NCBI RefSeq assembly: GCF_018812025.1
Contig: NC_063044.1
Location: 75,053,741-75,117,740, forward strand
Origin: Megalobrama amblycephala
Lineage: Eukaryota > Chordata > Actinopteri > Cypriniformes > Xenocyprididae
Direction of reading: 5' to 3'
DNA length: 64,000 nt
The translations under genes were made by a program, and so were the position numbers. Below are positions 35,626 to 46,016 of the stretch, piece by piece; within the stretch, counting starts at the first letter, position 1, and each line of letters starts with the position of its first letter. The notes beneath the pieces are model-generated. The model was not told the DNA's origin, did not search any database, and saw nothing but the letters and a program-made list of their open reading frames with translations.

Positions 35626-35770
35626 TAAACTGCCGACGAGTTGTGTAATCCGGAAGACTTTTCACTGCATCGGCGAGAGAAATGCCGGTGTTGGTCAAGT
35701 TTGGATAATAAAAGAACAACCACGCTAAAACAGCACCGAGCTAGTGAGCTAGGGTAGCTGTAAAGAGTTG

Positions 35771-36427
35771 ATGGATCAGTCTTCTTCCGAAGAGTCTAAC
35801 GCTACAGTGACAGAGACTAGAAGCAGACACATCATGGCTGGAATAATTGGACATATGGATCCCTTCGATGAGTCCGGTGAGCAGTGGGCAACGTACATTG
35901 AACGTTTTGAGCATTATGTCTTGGCTAATGAGATCAGGGACGCAAAAAAAGTACCGGTACTGTTGAGTGTGCTCGGATCAAAAACTTATGGACTGCTTCG
36001 TAGTTTAGTTGCTCCCGAAAAGCCTGGGGAGATGGACTATGACAATATTGTGGGAGCGTTGCAGGCTCATTTAGCTCCAAAGCCACTCGTAATTGCGGAG
36101 AGATTTCGTTTTCACAAGCGAAACCAGGGAGAAGGAGAGACAGTGGCGCAATATGTGGCGGTATTGAAAGGACTTTCAGAACATTGTGAGTTTGGTGCTT
36201 ACTTAGAAGACGCACTAAGGGACAGATTTGTGTGTGGACTTAAAAGTGAAACTGTACAGAAGCGCCTTTTGACAGAGAAAGATCTCACGTTTCAGAAAGC
36301 AGTCGATTACGCGATATCGGCTGAAACAGCCACGCGTGACGAGCAGCAGTTAAGTGGCTCCCTGAAAGTGAACGCGGTGTTTTCTCAAAAATGCTGGCGT
36401 TGCGGGAAAACTAATCATAATGATTAA
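35771..36427 (+). pseudogene. Gypsy gag, ends at a premature TAA in the zinc knuckle
   Basis: ATG 35771 opens a gag-like protein with 'FDESGEQWATYIERFEHYVL', 'LLSVLGSKTYGLLRSL' and 'RDRFVCGLKSE', typical of Gypsy capsid. It reaches a CCHC knuckle starting 'CWRCGKTNH' and stops at TAA (36425-36427) inside the H-x4-C part of that knuckle. The reading frame continues through the stop into the second knuckle ('CHQCGRKGHTKRMC') and pol. The stop is therefore a nonsense change rather than a normal gag end. Confidence 0.85.
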
Positions 36428-36487
36428 AACTGCTGGTACAAGGATCGTGACTGTCATCAGTGTGGGAGGAAAGGCCACACGAAGCGC

Positions 36488-38803
36488 ATGTGCAAAAGCA
36501 AAGTAAAGAACGGTCGTGACCGAGAATGGAAACAGAAAGTGGAAAAACCTGAACAGAAATGTAATACAAGTAAGCGCAGTGTAAAAAGTAAAAAGAAGAG
36601 AATTTATCACGTTGAGACAAGAGAAGATGAAAGTGAAAGTGAGGGAAATAAATCTGACACTGACTGTGAGTTGGGACTTTATGCCATGTCACAAAAAGGG
36701 AAATATTCACGAATCTCAGTGCTGCCTGTTGTAAATGGCAAGAAAATGGAGATGGAATTGGATACAGGGGCTGCTGTGTCGTTGATCCCTTGGGAACAGT
36801 ATAAAAGCACGCTGAGCCAGCTACCACTGCAACCCACTGATATAATGCTCAAGACATACACTGGAGAGCCGTTGGCACCAGAAGGGGTCATCAAAGTGCA
36901 AGTAAGGTTAAACAAGCAATGTGCTGATTTGCCTTTGTATGTAGTTAAAGTGGATGCACCCGCATTGTTTGGCAGAGAGTGGCTGAGAGTAATTAAACTG
37001 AACTGGAAAGATTTAAAGACTGTGCATGCAATTGAGCAAAAAGAGAAAGACAACTTGGAGACGGTGTTAAAGAGACACTCCGCTGTTTTCTCTAATAATC
37101 TAGGCACAATGAAGGGAATTAAGGCCACATTGACTATTAAACCTAACAGTGTTCCAAAATTTTGCCCACCACATAATGTGCCATATGCTCTACGACCACG
37201 AGTCGAGGCTGAACTAAAGCGACTGACAGAACTTGGAGTGATCTCACCCGTGGAGCACAGTGATTGGGCCACGCCCGTGGTGCCTGTCAGCAAAAAGGAT
37301 GGCACAGTAAGGCTCTGTGGAGATTTCAAGATCACCATCAACCCATTTCTGTGCGTGGATAAGTATCCAATTCCACGCATTGAGGATCTTTTTGCCTCTC
37401 TAGCAGGAGGCCAACGCTTTAGTAAGCTAGACTTATCAAACGCTTATCTACAGATGGAGGTAGAAGAGAAGTCTAGGGAGCTGCTGACTATTTCGACACA
37501 AAAAGGGCTATTCCGTTTTAATCGTTTACCGTTTGGGGTAGCTTCATCACCCGCCTTATTTCAAAAGGCTATGGACCAAGTGCTTCTCGGACTGCCGTAT
37601 ACACATTGCTACCTGGACGACATACTGATTAGTGGTCCAGACGAAATGACACACCTAAAAACTCTGGATGCAGTCCTGGGCAGGCTAGAGGAACACGGTC
37701 TGCATCTCAAGTCTGAGAAGTGCCTGTTTTTCCAGGAGTCTGTGGAATACTTAGGTCATATCATTGACGCAGAGGGACTCCACAAATCACCAGAGAAGGT
37801 ACGTGCTATTGTGGAAGCACCTGCACCTGGGGATGTCAGTCAGCTACGTTCGTTCCTAGGAATGCTGAACTATTACGGACGTTTCATTCCCGATTTAGCT
37901 ACTATCATGAAACCAATGAATGATCTGCTAAATAAAGGGAAGAAATGGCAGTGGACGTCAGCCTGTGAGTCAGCGTTCCAGACATCAAAAGCTTTACTTG
38001 TATCACAGGAAGTATTGACCCACTACAATCCTAAACTGCCCCTCCAGCTCGCATGTGATGCTTCGCCCTACGGGGTTGGCGCAGTGCTCTCGCACGTCAT
38101 GCCCGATAATGAGGAGAGACCGATAGCCTATGCATCACGAACGCTCAGCAAAGCGGAACAAAACTATGCTCATATTGAGAAGGAGGCGCTAGCGATAGTT
38201 TTTGGAATACGAAAGTTTCACCAGTACCTTTATGGTAACAAGTTTGTTCTAATCACTGACCATCGCCCGTTGACCTCCATCCTGAGTCCATCGAAAAGTA
38301 CACCATCAATGGCTGCAGCTCGAATGCAGCGTTGGACGCTCCTCCTGTCAGCTCATGATTACACCATTCAATACCGAAAAGGTGCATTACATGCAAATGC
38401 CGACGGGCTGTCACGACTGCCACTCCCCTACACGCATAAAGAGAAGCAAGGTGCAGTAGAGGTATTTTACACATCTCAGTTAGAAAACTTACCAGTCAGT
38501 AGCACCGAGATCAAAGGAAACACCTTGGCTGACCCTATCTTGGCTCGGGTCCTAGAAATGGTCTCAACTGGTCGTTTTCCAGCTGCTAAGGATGCAGGTG
38601 AAGAGCTGTCACCCTATCTGCAGCGCCGGCATGAGCTCACAACCCAACAGGGATGCCTCATGTGGGGTGGGAGAGTTATCGTACCACCTAAACTGCGCCC
38701 TCGAGTTCTGGAAGAGCTCCATTCATCACATCCAGGTGTAGTGAGGATGAAAAGCCTGGGGACACAGCTATGTATGGTGGCCCGGTATAGACGCTCAAAT
38801 TGA
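36488..38803 (+). pseudogene. Gypsy pol: protease, RT, RNase H, integrase start
   Basis: In the same frame as gag. Protease: 'ELDTGAAVSL' with the catalytic Asp at 36761. RT: 'LDLSNAYLQMEV' and the 'YLDD' box at 37610-37621. Connection: 'LRSFLGMLNYYGRF'. RNase H: 'LACDASPYGVGAV', then 'KEALAIVFGIRKFHQYLYG' and 'TDHRPLTSIL'. The integrase zinc-binding region begins ('LEELHSSHPGVVRMKSL'), then a frameshift near 38755-38770 leads to a stop at 38801. All RT and RNase H active-site residues appear intact; only this shift and the gag stop mark it as inactive. Confidence 0.9.
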
Positions 38804-39863
38804 ACTACAGGTCAAATCTTGCCACTCCTGTCACAGCGTACAAAAAGAGCCTGGACTAGCACCTTTACACTCTTGGATGTGGCCCTCCAGTCCTTGGGAA
38901 AGGATACATGTGGACTTTGCAGGTCCATTTGAAGGACATATGTACTTGGTCGTGGTGGATGCACATTCAAAGTGGCCAGAGGTGCATATCATGAAGAGCA
39001 CCACTGCCTGTATGACCATTCAAGTGCTCAGGGCACTGTTTAGTCGCTATGGCATTCCACACATCCTTGTGAGTGACAACGGACCGCAGTTCTGTGCGGA
39101 AGAATTCAGTACATTCCTGAAAAACAATGGAGTCAAACACATCCGCTCAGCGCCATACCATCCAGCCACCAATGGCCTGGCCGAACGGTTCGTGCAGACT
39201 TTCAAACATGCTTTAAAGGCATCCAAAGGCACAGCACAGGTGCGTCAGCGACTTGAGGCGTTTCTATTAACCTACAGAAACACCCCGCACACAACAACGA
39301 AAGAAACACCGGCAATGTTGTTTCTTGGACGCAGGCTGCGCTCTCGATTGGATTGTTTAAAACCAAGTGTGGCTGGAGCTGTACACAGGTCACAGGATGC
39401 CCAACAACAACGGCGCCAGCATCACGCTAAGGTCAGACAGTTTGAGGTAGGAGAGTCAGTTCTTGTGCGTGATTATAGAAAGGGGGAGGAAAAGTGGGCA
39501 CAAGGTGTGGTGAGAGAAAAGACTGGACTGGTGTCGTACAAGGTGAATGTGGGATTGCCAGGGGTATGGAAACGCCATTTGGACCAGATGTTGAGACGCC
39601 CAGATACAGAGCCTCAGCAAACTGCAGTGAATCATACTGTAAACCCACAGGTGTTACTACCTCCTAGTGATGGTGGCACCACACTGCACTCAAATACTCC
39701 TTTATTAGAAAAGAAGGATGTTCAAGTTCCAGAAATCAAAGAAACATTAAAAACACACCAGTCCACTGAACCACCATCTACGGAACATCCTCAGATAACC
39801 GAGACAGTGAAACGTTATCCTGTGAGGATCAAAAGACCACCAGCTCGTTACCGTGATGAGTGA
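38765..39863 (+). pseudogene. Gypsy integrase, continued in a shifted frame
   Basis: After the frameshift the frame gives 'CHSCHSVQKEPGLAPLHSW' (zinc cysteines). The DDE core follows: 'HVDFAGPFEGH' (first Asp), 'LVSDNGPQFCAEEF' (second) and 'ATNGLAERFVQTF' (Glu). The C-terminal region has 'GESVLVRDYRKGEEKWAQG' and ends 'RYPVRIKRPPARYRDE' at 39863. This is the expected end of Gypsy pol; it is normally a continuation of the polyprotein, not a separate gene. Confidence 0.9.
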
Positions 39864-40082
39864 GCAGTAATTAGTTAATAGAGGGTTATAGCACAGTTTG
39901 AGTGAGAGACATATTCTTTAAACATATAAGTTATACAACCACTGAGATATTCCTAATTTGTTGTTGGAAGTTAAAAAAAAGGTAATTGTACCTTTATTGT
40001 CGTACATGAAAAGTGTATTGTTTTGTTTAAACAAAATGTTGAATGTTAATGTTAATGACATTCAATCTTAGTGGGGAGGAAA
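39864..40082 (+). other. Gypsy 3' internal region and polypurine tract
   Basis: Untranslated AT-rich stretch between the pol stop and the 3' LTR. It ends in 'agtggggaggaaa', the polypurine tract that primes plus-strand synthesis in this class of element. Confidence 0.75.
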
Positions 40083-40267
40083 TGTTATGTATGCAGCTAA
40101 ATGTTGTGTTATATAAAGACTGAACCACTAGGGGGCAGCAGTGTTCTATTATTGGTTGATGTCTAAAGCAGTTGAAGAAGCAGTGAACTAAGAAAACAAC
40201 GTGTGCGTGTTGCTCTATATGTTTAGATAAAAGTGTTTATCTATAGTCCTGAGTCGGCAACATAATA
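40083..40267 (+). repeat. 3' LTR of the Gypsy element
   Basis: 185 bp, identical to the 5' LTR except for a missing 9-bp segment after 'gttgatgtct' and one C/T difference. Followed by the 5-bp duplication 'cagac'. Confidence 0.9.
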
Positions 40268-42029
40268 CAGACCATCACACCACCACCACCATATTTTACT
40301 GCTGGTATGATGTTCTTTTTCTGAAATGCTGTGTTACTTTTATGCCAGACGTAATGGGACACACACCTCCCAAATAAATAGACCTCATCTCCCAGATAGA
40401 TCTCAATTACTCACTATTACTTACTTTCTCATTTGTTCCTGAATTTCTTTGGATCTCAACATGATGTGTAGCTTTTGAGGATGTGTAGCTTTTGAGGATC
40501 TTTTGGTCTACTTCACTTTGTCAAGCAGGTCCTATTTAAGTGATTTCTTGATCGTGAACAGGTGTGGCAGTAATCAGGCCTGGGTGTGGCTAGAAAAACT
40601 GAACCCAGTTGTGATAAACTACAGTTAAGTTGTGTTTTAACAGCAGGGGGCAAGCACTTTTTCACACAGGGCCATGTGGGTTTGGATTTTGTTTTCCCTT
40701 CATAATAAAAACCTTCATTTAAAAACTGCATGTTGTGTTTACTTGTGTTATCTTTGATTCATATTTAAATTTGTTTGATGATCTGAAACATTAAAGTATG
40801 ACAAACATGCAAAAAAATAAAAAATAAAAAAATCAGGAAGGGGGCAAGCACTTATTCACACCACTGTATGTCATAGCTGATGGCATCCTCATCACTGGAG
40901 AGGGCGAGACATTAGAATTAGAAACCAAGACCATGACAACAAACTTAGAGCACTGTTGACTAGATGAACATCAAACTGAATGCTGAGAAATTTCAACTGA
41001 GGAAAAGCGAGGTTCCTTACATCGGACATTTACTTACCGCAGACGGGCTCAGAGTGGATCCTGAAAAGGCAAGAGCGGTCAGAGACATGCCACGTCCAAC
41101 AGATGTCAAGGGTGTCCAAAGGCTCCTGGGCATGGTAAACTATCTCTAGAAGTTCTGTGACCACCTGTCAGATGGCTGTGAGATACTGAGGCAGCTAACG
41201 CATGGGAATGGTCAGATGCGCATGAGCAAGCATTCACACGGCTCAAAGACACCATCACCAAAGCCCCAATCCTCAAATATTACAACCCAGATGAACCACT
41301 GACGCTTCAGTGTGATGCGTCGGAGACTGTGTTAGGGGCCGCTTTACTTCAGGAGGGGGCGCCAGTTGCTTATGGAAGTCGGGCATTGACAAAGAGGGGT
41401 TATTGTGCCATTGTCTTCAGTATGGAAAAATTCCATCAGTATACGTACGGGTGCAAAGTAACTGTACACTCTGACCATAAGCCACTGGAAAACATAGCAA
41501 GAAAACCCCTGCTCAACACCCCAAAATGCCTGCAAAGAATGTTACTTCAACTTTGACATCAAAGACTAATTACATCCCAGGGAAGGACATGTTGCTAGCT
41601 GAGGCGCTGAGCCGCTCATACTTACCTGGACATGCATCGGAGAGTTCAGTGGAAATGGAGATTGTACATATAGCAGAAGGGATTTCATTATATGCTGATG
41701 ATATCCTGTTATATATTACTAAACCCCAGGTTACTATCACAAGAATCTTAGGAGTTATCTCTCATTATGGTACCTTCTCAGAGTACAGGATAAACTGGTC
41801 TAAGAGCGAATTAATGCCTATAAAGGTACGAGATCTTTCTGTTGCACGAAACTGTCCTTTTAAAATAACACATCATAAATTTACTTATTTAGGAATTGAG
41901 GTTACGAAGGATTTTCAATCATGATTCAAAGCTAACTACTTGGATCCAAATGGAAAGAGAAGCATGTAGCCTGTATGACATTGGGGCGATGATCTTGTCT
42001 CCTACAAAAATGAGTGATGTGACGTTTGA

Positions 42030-45000
42030 CACAGAGGCTTCGAAGCTTGTATCAAAAAAACGAAACATCTCACAGTGAAGCACTGTATCGGAGCTTGAAT
42101 CGTTTTGCCATAACCACGTGATCGGTGACGTCCGAAGCTTCGTTTTCTCCCTCAATCAACCACGTGACTGCTTCGTAATGCGATTCAAAAATAGCGCGAA
42201 CCCCTTGCGCAGGTTTCGAGTGTCATGTGCTTCGGTAAATCGGTAGTGAACTGACCCTGAAACAGAGGGTAAGCTCTTTTGAATTTTGAGCATGGAACCA
42301 GCCAAGAAAAGTAGGGATGGACATTTTTCCAAAATATTGTATTCGAATATTTGGGCTCGTAAAAAAACGATATTTGTTTATTTAAATGAGGTTAAACGAG
42401 AAGGACGTTATTTATTTTTTTAAATTAATCAAGATTTTGTAACCATTTCTGAACAAGCTTACGATTAGGCAATATAAACAACAAGCTTACGTTATATCTT
42501 AAGCTTTTCTTTTAGTTCAAAGCATTAAACACAATATGTGCAAATATATACTATATATAAAGAACAAAAGCATTTAAGCTCAAGCAGCACGAACGGGAAA
42601 AAGCAGACAGCGCCAGTTATCGTACAAAACGTTCATAATACACTCGAGTCAGTAACGTTATATGGTGTGGTTATCGTTTTCATATTGTTTCACATGTTCA
42701 TGTTGAGAAAAACAATAATATCCACATGCTCGGGTGAGAAAACGAGCCGCAACAGACATTGCAGAAACTAGATAACGATAATACATAACGGTATGCTAAG
42801 CTAAGTTTCTAACAGCAGCCCTTTGTGATTTCTGTTCGTAAATATATCTGCCTCGACGAAACTTAAAGGAAACATATGTCTCAAAATCATTTTGCTGTCA
42901 GATAAGTTATCATCTCGGCTCACTCGGGGATAACTTACAGCTGCTTACCTGTCGTGAATGCAGTGATTGACAGCTGTCTCTCCTCACTCGACGGGTGTTT
43001 AGATTTCATGTGCTTTCTCATTATGGTGGTGATTTTATGATAACTCGGTTTCATTAATTCATTTGATCAAAAGTAATTCCATTGTGTAAGATCATTTTCA
43101 TCCAAGTAATTCCAAACTTCGGAAGGGAGACAACATTATGTGACGATCAAATAAAATGAACTTGTTAAACACGCTCCACAGCGCCACCCGGTGCATTTAG
43201 TTATAACTGCGAGTTTTAGTGCTCAGGATTTATCATGGATTCACTGCATTTACGGCCAGAAAAGCAACATAGTAAATTCGAATAGTATTTTTATTTTTCG
43301 AATATTAATTACAGGTTGAATATTCGAATATTCGACTATTTGTGCACACCCCTAAAGAAAAGAGGCTGTTCGGAAGTCTGGCAGCATTTTCAGGGTATAT
43401 CAGCAAATAAAGTAAGCTCATTGTTGTTGTTGTTGTTGTTATTATTAAGAATATTAGCGTAAAATAATAAATAATTATTAGAATTAGGCTAATAGTAATA
43501 TGAATAAATATGTACACAAGTACTTTTATGCATATTCAATGTATAATAAAATATATTATGTTAAATAATAGGCTTAGCCTACATAATGTATATGAAAAAA
43601 ATACAATGCATTAATACATGTTACCTCCTTCTTTAGGCTGAATGCCTGATTTGTTCTCAACAGCTTTCTTATAATAACAACACATCCTCAATGTTGAGAC
43701 ATTTCAGAGCTAAACATGAGAACACATCTTGTGAAAGTCGACCAGCTACTGGCAACCAAGGTATAACACTTCTTCTTCTTCTTTTTTTCCTTTTTTTTGT
43801 CAATTGCTGTTGCTTATATATATATATATTATTTAAGTTATATTTTAAATACTTTACTGTATTGCAGGGATCAGAAAACAAAAGATTGATGGGGCCGTGG
43901 TCAACATGCTTGTGAAAGATACCAGCCATTTTCAGTTGTTGAAGATGTTGGCGTCAAAGAGTTAGTAGGTTTGTTGGATCCAGCCTACACTCTTCCATCC
44001 CACCAGGCATTAAAGAAAATGGTGGAGGAAAAATACAAGGAGGCCAAAGAGAAGGCAAAAGAAGAGGTGAAAAAAAGGCCAGAGCTGTAAGCCATGTGGA
44101 CATCTTGTGCCTTAAACCTGGTTGTGAAGAAGATAATAGAACAAACACAAGGATTAGAGGACATTAGACTAAAGGCACAGAAGATTGTGGCTCATTTCAA
44201 GTCTAGCACAACAGCAAGAGAGAGATCATTGGTTTTACAAAATCAGATGGGCAAACCAACTCATAAGCTGATTCAGGAGGTGGATACTCGTTTGAACAGC
44301 ACATATGCCATGTTAGAGCCAGTAGGTGCTGCTTTGGTAACTCTGAAGACAAACCTCACACCTGTGACTTCAGAAGAGTACCAGAAAGTAAACGAATGTC
44401 TTGGTGTAATGTGTCAATGAGGCTTCCACTGAACTGTCAGAAGAGAAGAGTGTCAGGGTCAAAGGTGATTCCTCTTATAAGAATGCTGAGGCATGCAATC
44501 AGTACAAAGATCTCACAGGTTCATGATGAGACGGCTGTGCAATTGAGCAACAACCTCACGACTTCTTTCTGAGAGGATGTCTACATATGAGACTATAACT
44601 CTGGCAACTCTGCTTGATCCACGCTTTAAAACTCTAGGTTTCTGCAGCCAGTCAGATGCACAGACTGCTGTGAGACGAATGTGCTGCAATCATTAGAGCA
44701 GCCCAAAACACCCCATCCAGATCCTCTCAGAGACAACAGGAGCCACAGGCAGCGATGTAACCCATTCAGGCACTGTTTGTTGTATTGAGTGTGTGTGTTT
44801 GTTTGGCATGCATCATGCATCTATTGCAGAGAATTAAATTCAATTCCATCAAACTTGTATTTGTATTGTTCTGTCTATTAGGTCTGTGGGATCTACTGGA
44901 CAGTCTGAAAAATGCGACTGCAGATGCCACAGTTGAAGTGCAACGCTACCTCAGTGATCCAAATACTCCATCCCCTGCATTTCTGGACTACCCAAAAGGG

Positions 45001-45630
45001 TGTCTATCCACATCTTCATCATCTTGCTTGTTATGCTCCTCAGTCTCATGTGAGGGAATATTGTCAAAGGCAGGAGAAGTAGTAAATAAAAAATAAAAAA
45101 ATAGACTTAGCCCCCGCACTGTTGAACAAGTTCTGTTCCTTAATAAAAATCTTTGATTTCTTCAATTTCCCACGAAATAAAAACTCCCCAGTTCACAAGC
45201 ACTTTCACCATTCCACAATTATTTTCCTTTATTTTGATTAGATATGCCTACATGAGCCTTGCCTATGAACTCGTAAGTTTAGGACTAAGGCTAAAGTTTA
45301 TGTAAATAAGGCTGCATGTGTTGATCAAAGCAGATTCATTTAAGTATTTATTTATTTATTTTCATAAATTCATGAATACGCTCATTTGTTCACATATTGT
45401 AAGTATCCTACTAAATTAACAAATGACAAAAACATTATTTTTATTGCTTTTGTGGATTTCACAAAATGAATTGTTACATGAAACAGTCAAAAGAAATGAA
45501 TGGGTCCTCTGGCTCAGACAGCTCTTCACCTTTTGACCACGAGATGTCGTTAGTGTGCAAAAGCGTCGAGTAATGAGCCTTTTTACGATACAGTTGAGGG
45601 GAAAGCCTCGGTGCTTCACAAACTTCATTA
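42030..45630 (+). mobile_element. hAT transposon with BED finger and transposase exons, decayed
   Basis: ATG 42292 starts an exon whose second part (after a nested insertion) reads into a BED zinc finger: 'GCSEVWQHFQG', a donor near 43410, then 'AECLICSQQL' and 'MLRHFRAKH' at 43639-43756. Later pieces are 'LLDPAYTLPSHQALKKMVEE' (43970-44035), 'CALNLVVKKIIEQT' and 'QEVDTRLNSTYAML' (44094-44420), 'ATLLDPRFKTLGF' (about 44607), 'EVQRYLSDPNTPSPAFLDY' and 'SKAGEVVNKK' (44880-45096). These match ZBED-like hAT transposases. A deletion joins the early part to 'CALNLV', and several frames are broken. Ends are approximate: 'gaggctt' type sequence occurs inverted near 42035 and 45605. Confidence 0.75.
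42304..43362. mobile_element. Non-autonomous hAT element with 8-bp target duplication
   Basis: 1043 bp at 42312-43354. Ends: 'tagggatggaca' on the left, the complement of 'tgtgcacacccccta'-like sequence ('tgtgcacacccctaa') on the right. Flanked exactly by 'aagaaaag' at 42304-42311 and 43355-43362. An 8-bp duplication with TAGGG-type ends fits the hAT superfamily. Both ends carry repeated 'attcgaatatt' palindromes. No transposase. It lies in the first coding exon of the larger hAT. Confidence 0.85.
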
Positions 45631-46016
45631 ACCATCACTAACAAAAACAGCTAAGCTGGCCTATAATAATAATTGTATAATCCATAGTACTATTTGCATT
45701 TGGAAGCAGATTAAATCAAAATTTGCAATAAAGTCCTTATCTTTCCTCTTACAGGTGGAGGGAAGCCCTCATTTTCTCCTTCTGCTATGGACTCTGCTTT
45801 CACAAAACGGAGAGACTTGGGCATTCAAACTATTGGTGATCTATCGGTTCTTTTGCGGATTCCCTAATAAAAAGATTCAAAGCAGAAGAAAGACTCCAAG
45901 CCATCAGAGAGGAAACAAGTAAAGACACTGATCAGATTCATTCAAGAAGGCTGGCCACTGAACGAACAAGACTTGCCACATGACATTGCACATTACCGCT
46001 CTTTCAGGAGGAACTG

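Larger units (their letters stand above)
35432..40267 (+). mobile_element. Ty3/Gypsy LTR retrotransposon, nearly complete
   Basis: 5' LTR 35432-35625 and 3' LTR 40083-40267 differ by a 9-bp deletion and one substitution, so it is recent. The 5-bp target duplication 'cagac' is at 35427-35431 and 40268-40272. A purine tract, 'tggggaggaaa', precedes the 3' LTR. Between the LTRs gag and pol form one frame in the order gag, zinc knuckles, protease, RT, RNase H, integrase. The order protease-RT-RNase H-integrase defines Ty3/Gypsy. One in-frame stop and one frameshift inactivate it. No env-like frame. Confidence 0.95.
35170..40868 (-). mobile_element. Decayed Tc1/mariner-like transposon split by a Gypsy element
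   Basis: 35178-35431 and 40268-40868 together form the ends and part of the transposase region of a Tc1-like element common in fish ('gactaggccactccaaagtc', 'atcattgtcctgctgcag', then 'tacttcactttgtcaagcagg' and 'gaacaggtgtggcagtaatc'). The right terminus is 'gggggcaagcacttattcacaccactgta'. A large internal part, including the transposase catalytic region, is missing near 40375-40400, and the left terminus is truncated. The Gypsy element sits in it with the 5-bp duplication 'cagac'. Confidence 0.75.
41672..45888 (+). mobile_element. L1-like LINE fragment inserted in Gypsy, itself split by a hAT
   Basis: Flanked by 'agcagaag' at 41672-41679 and 45881-45888; removing it leaves an uninterrupted Gypsy reading frame, which confirms the duplication. 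The left part 41680-42025 has RT 'SLYADDILLYITKP' and 'YRINWSKSELMP', then, after an internal loss, 'LTTWIQMEREACSLYDIGA'. The right part (about 45690-45880) has 'KPSFSPSAMDSAFTKRRDLG' and 'IQTIGDL'. There is no poly-A tail, which is odd for a LINE with target duplications. Confidence 0.65.
40869..46016 (+). mobile_element. Second Gypsy fragment carrying nested insertions
   Basis: A different Gypsy family from the one above. 40869-41671 shows the end of RT, 'PYIGHLLTADGLRVDPEKAR', 'VQRLLGMVNYL', then RNase H 'QCDASETVLGAALLQ' and 'FHQYTYGCKVTVHSDHKPLE', and 'YIPGKDMLLAEALSRSY', with frame breaks. It is interrupted at 41680-45880 by an L1 fragment flanked by 8-bp 'agcagaag'. Pol reading resumes after 45888 with 'RFIQEGWPLNEQDLPHDIA' and 'HYRSFRREL' before the end of similarity at about 46016. 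Confidence 0.75.

Noticed and set aside
36425..36427. Programmed readthrough stop between gag and pol
   Set aside because: It falls inside the CCHC knuckle rather than after it, so a nonsense mutation is more likely; left open pending other copies.
36679..37380. 233-residue minus-strand frame opposite Gypsy pol
   Set aside because: Antisense shadow of the protease/RT coding region.
41526..41924. Apparent fusion protein of Gypsy and LINE sequence
   Set aside because: The open frame runs across an insertion junction at 41680; chance in-frame fusion.
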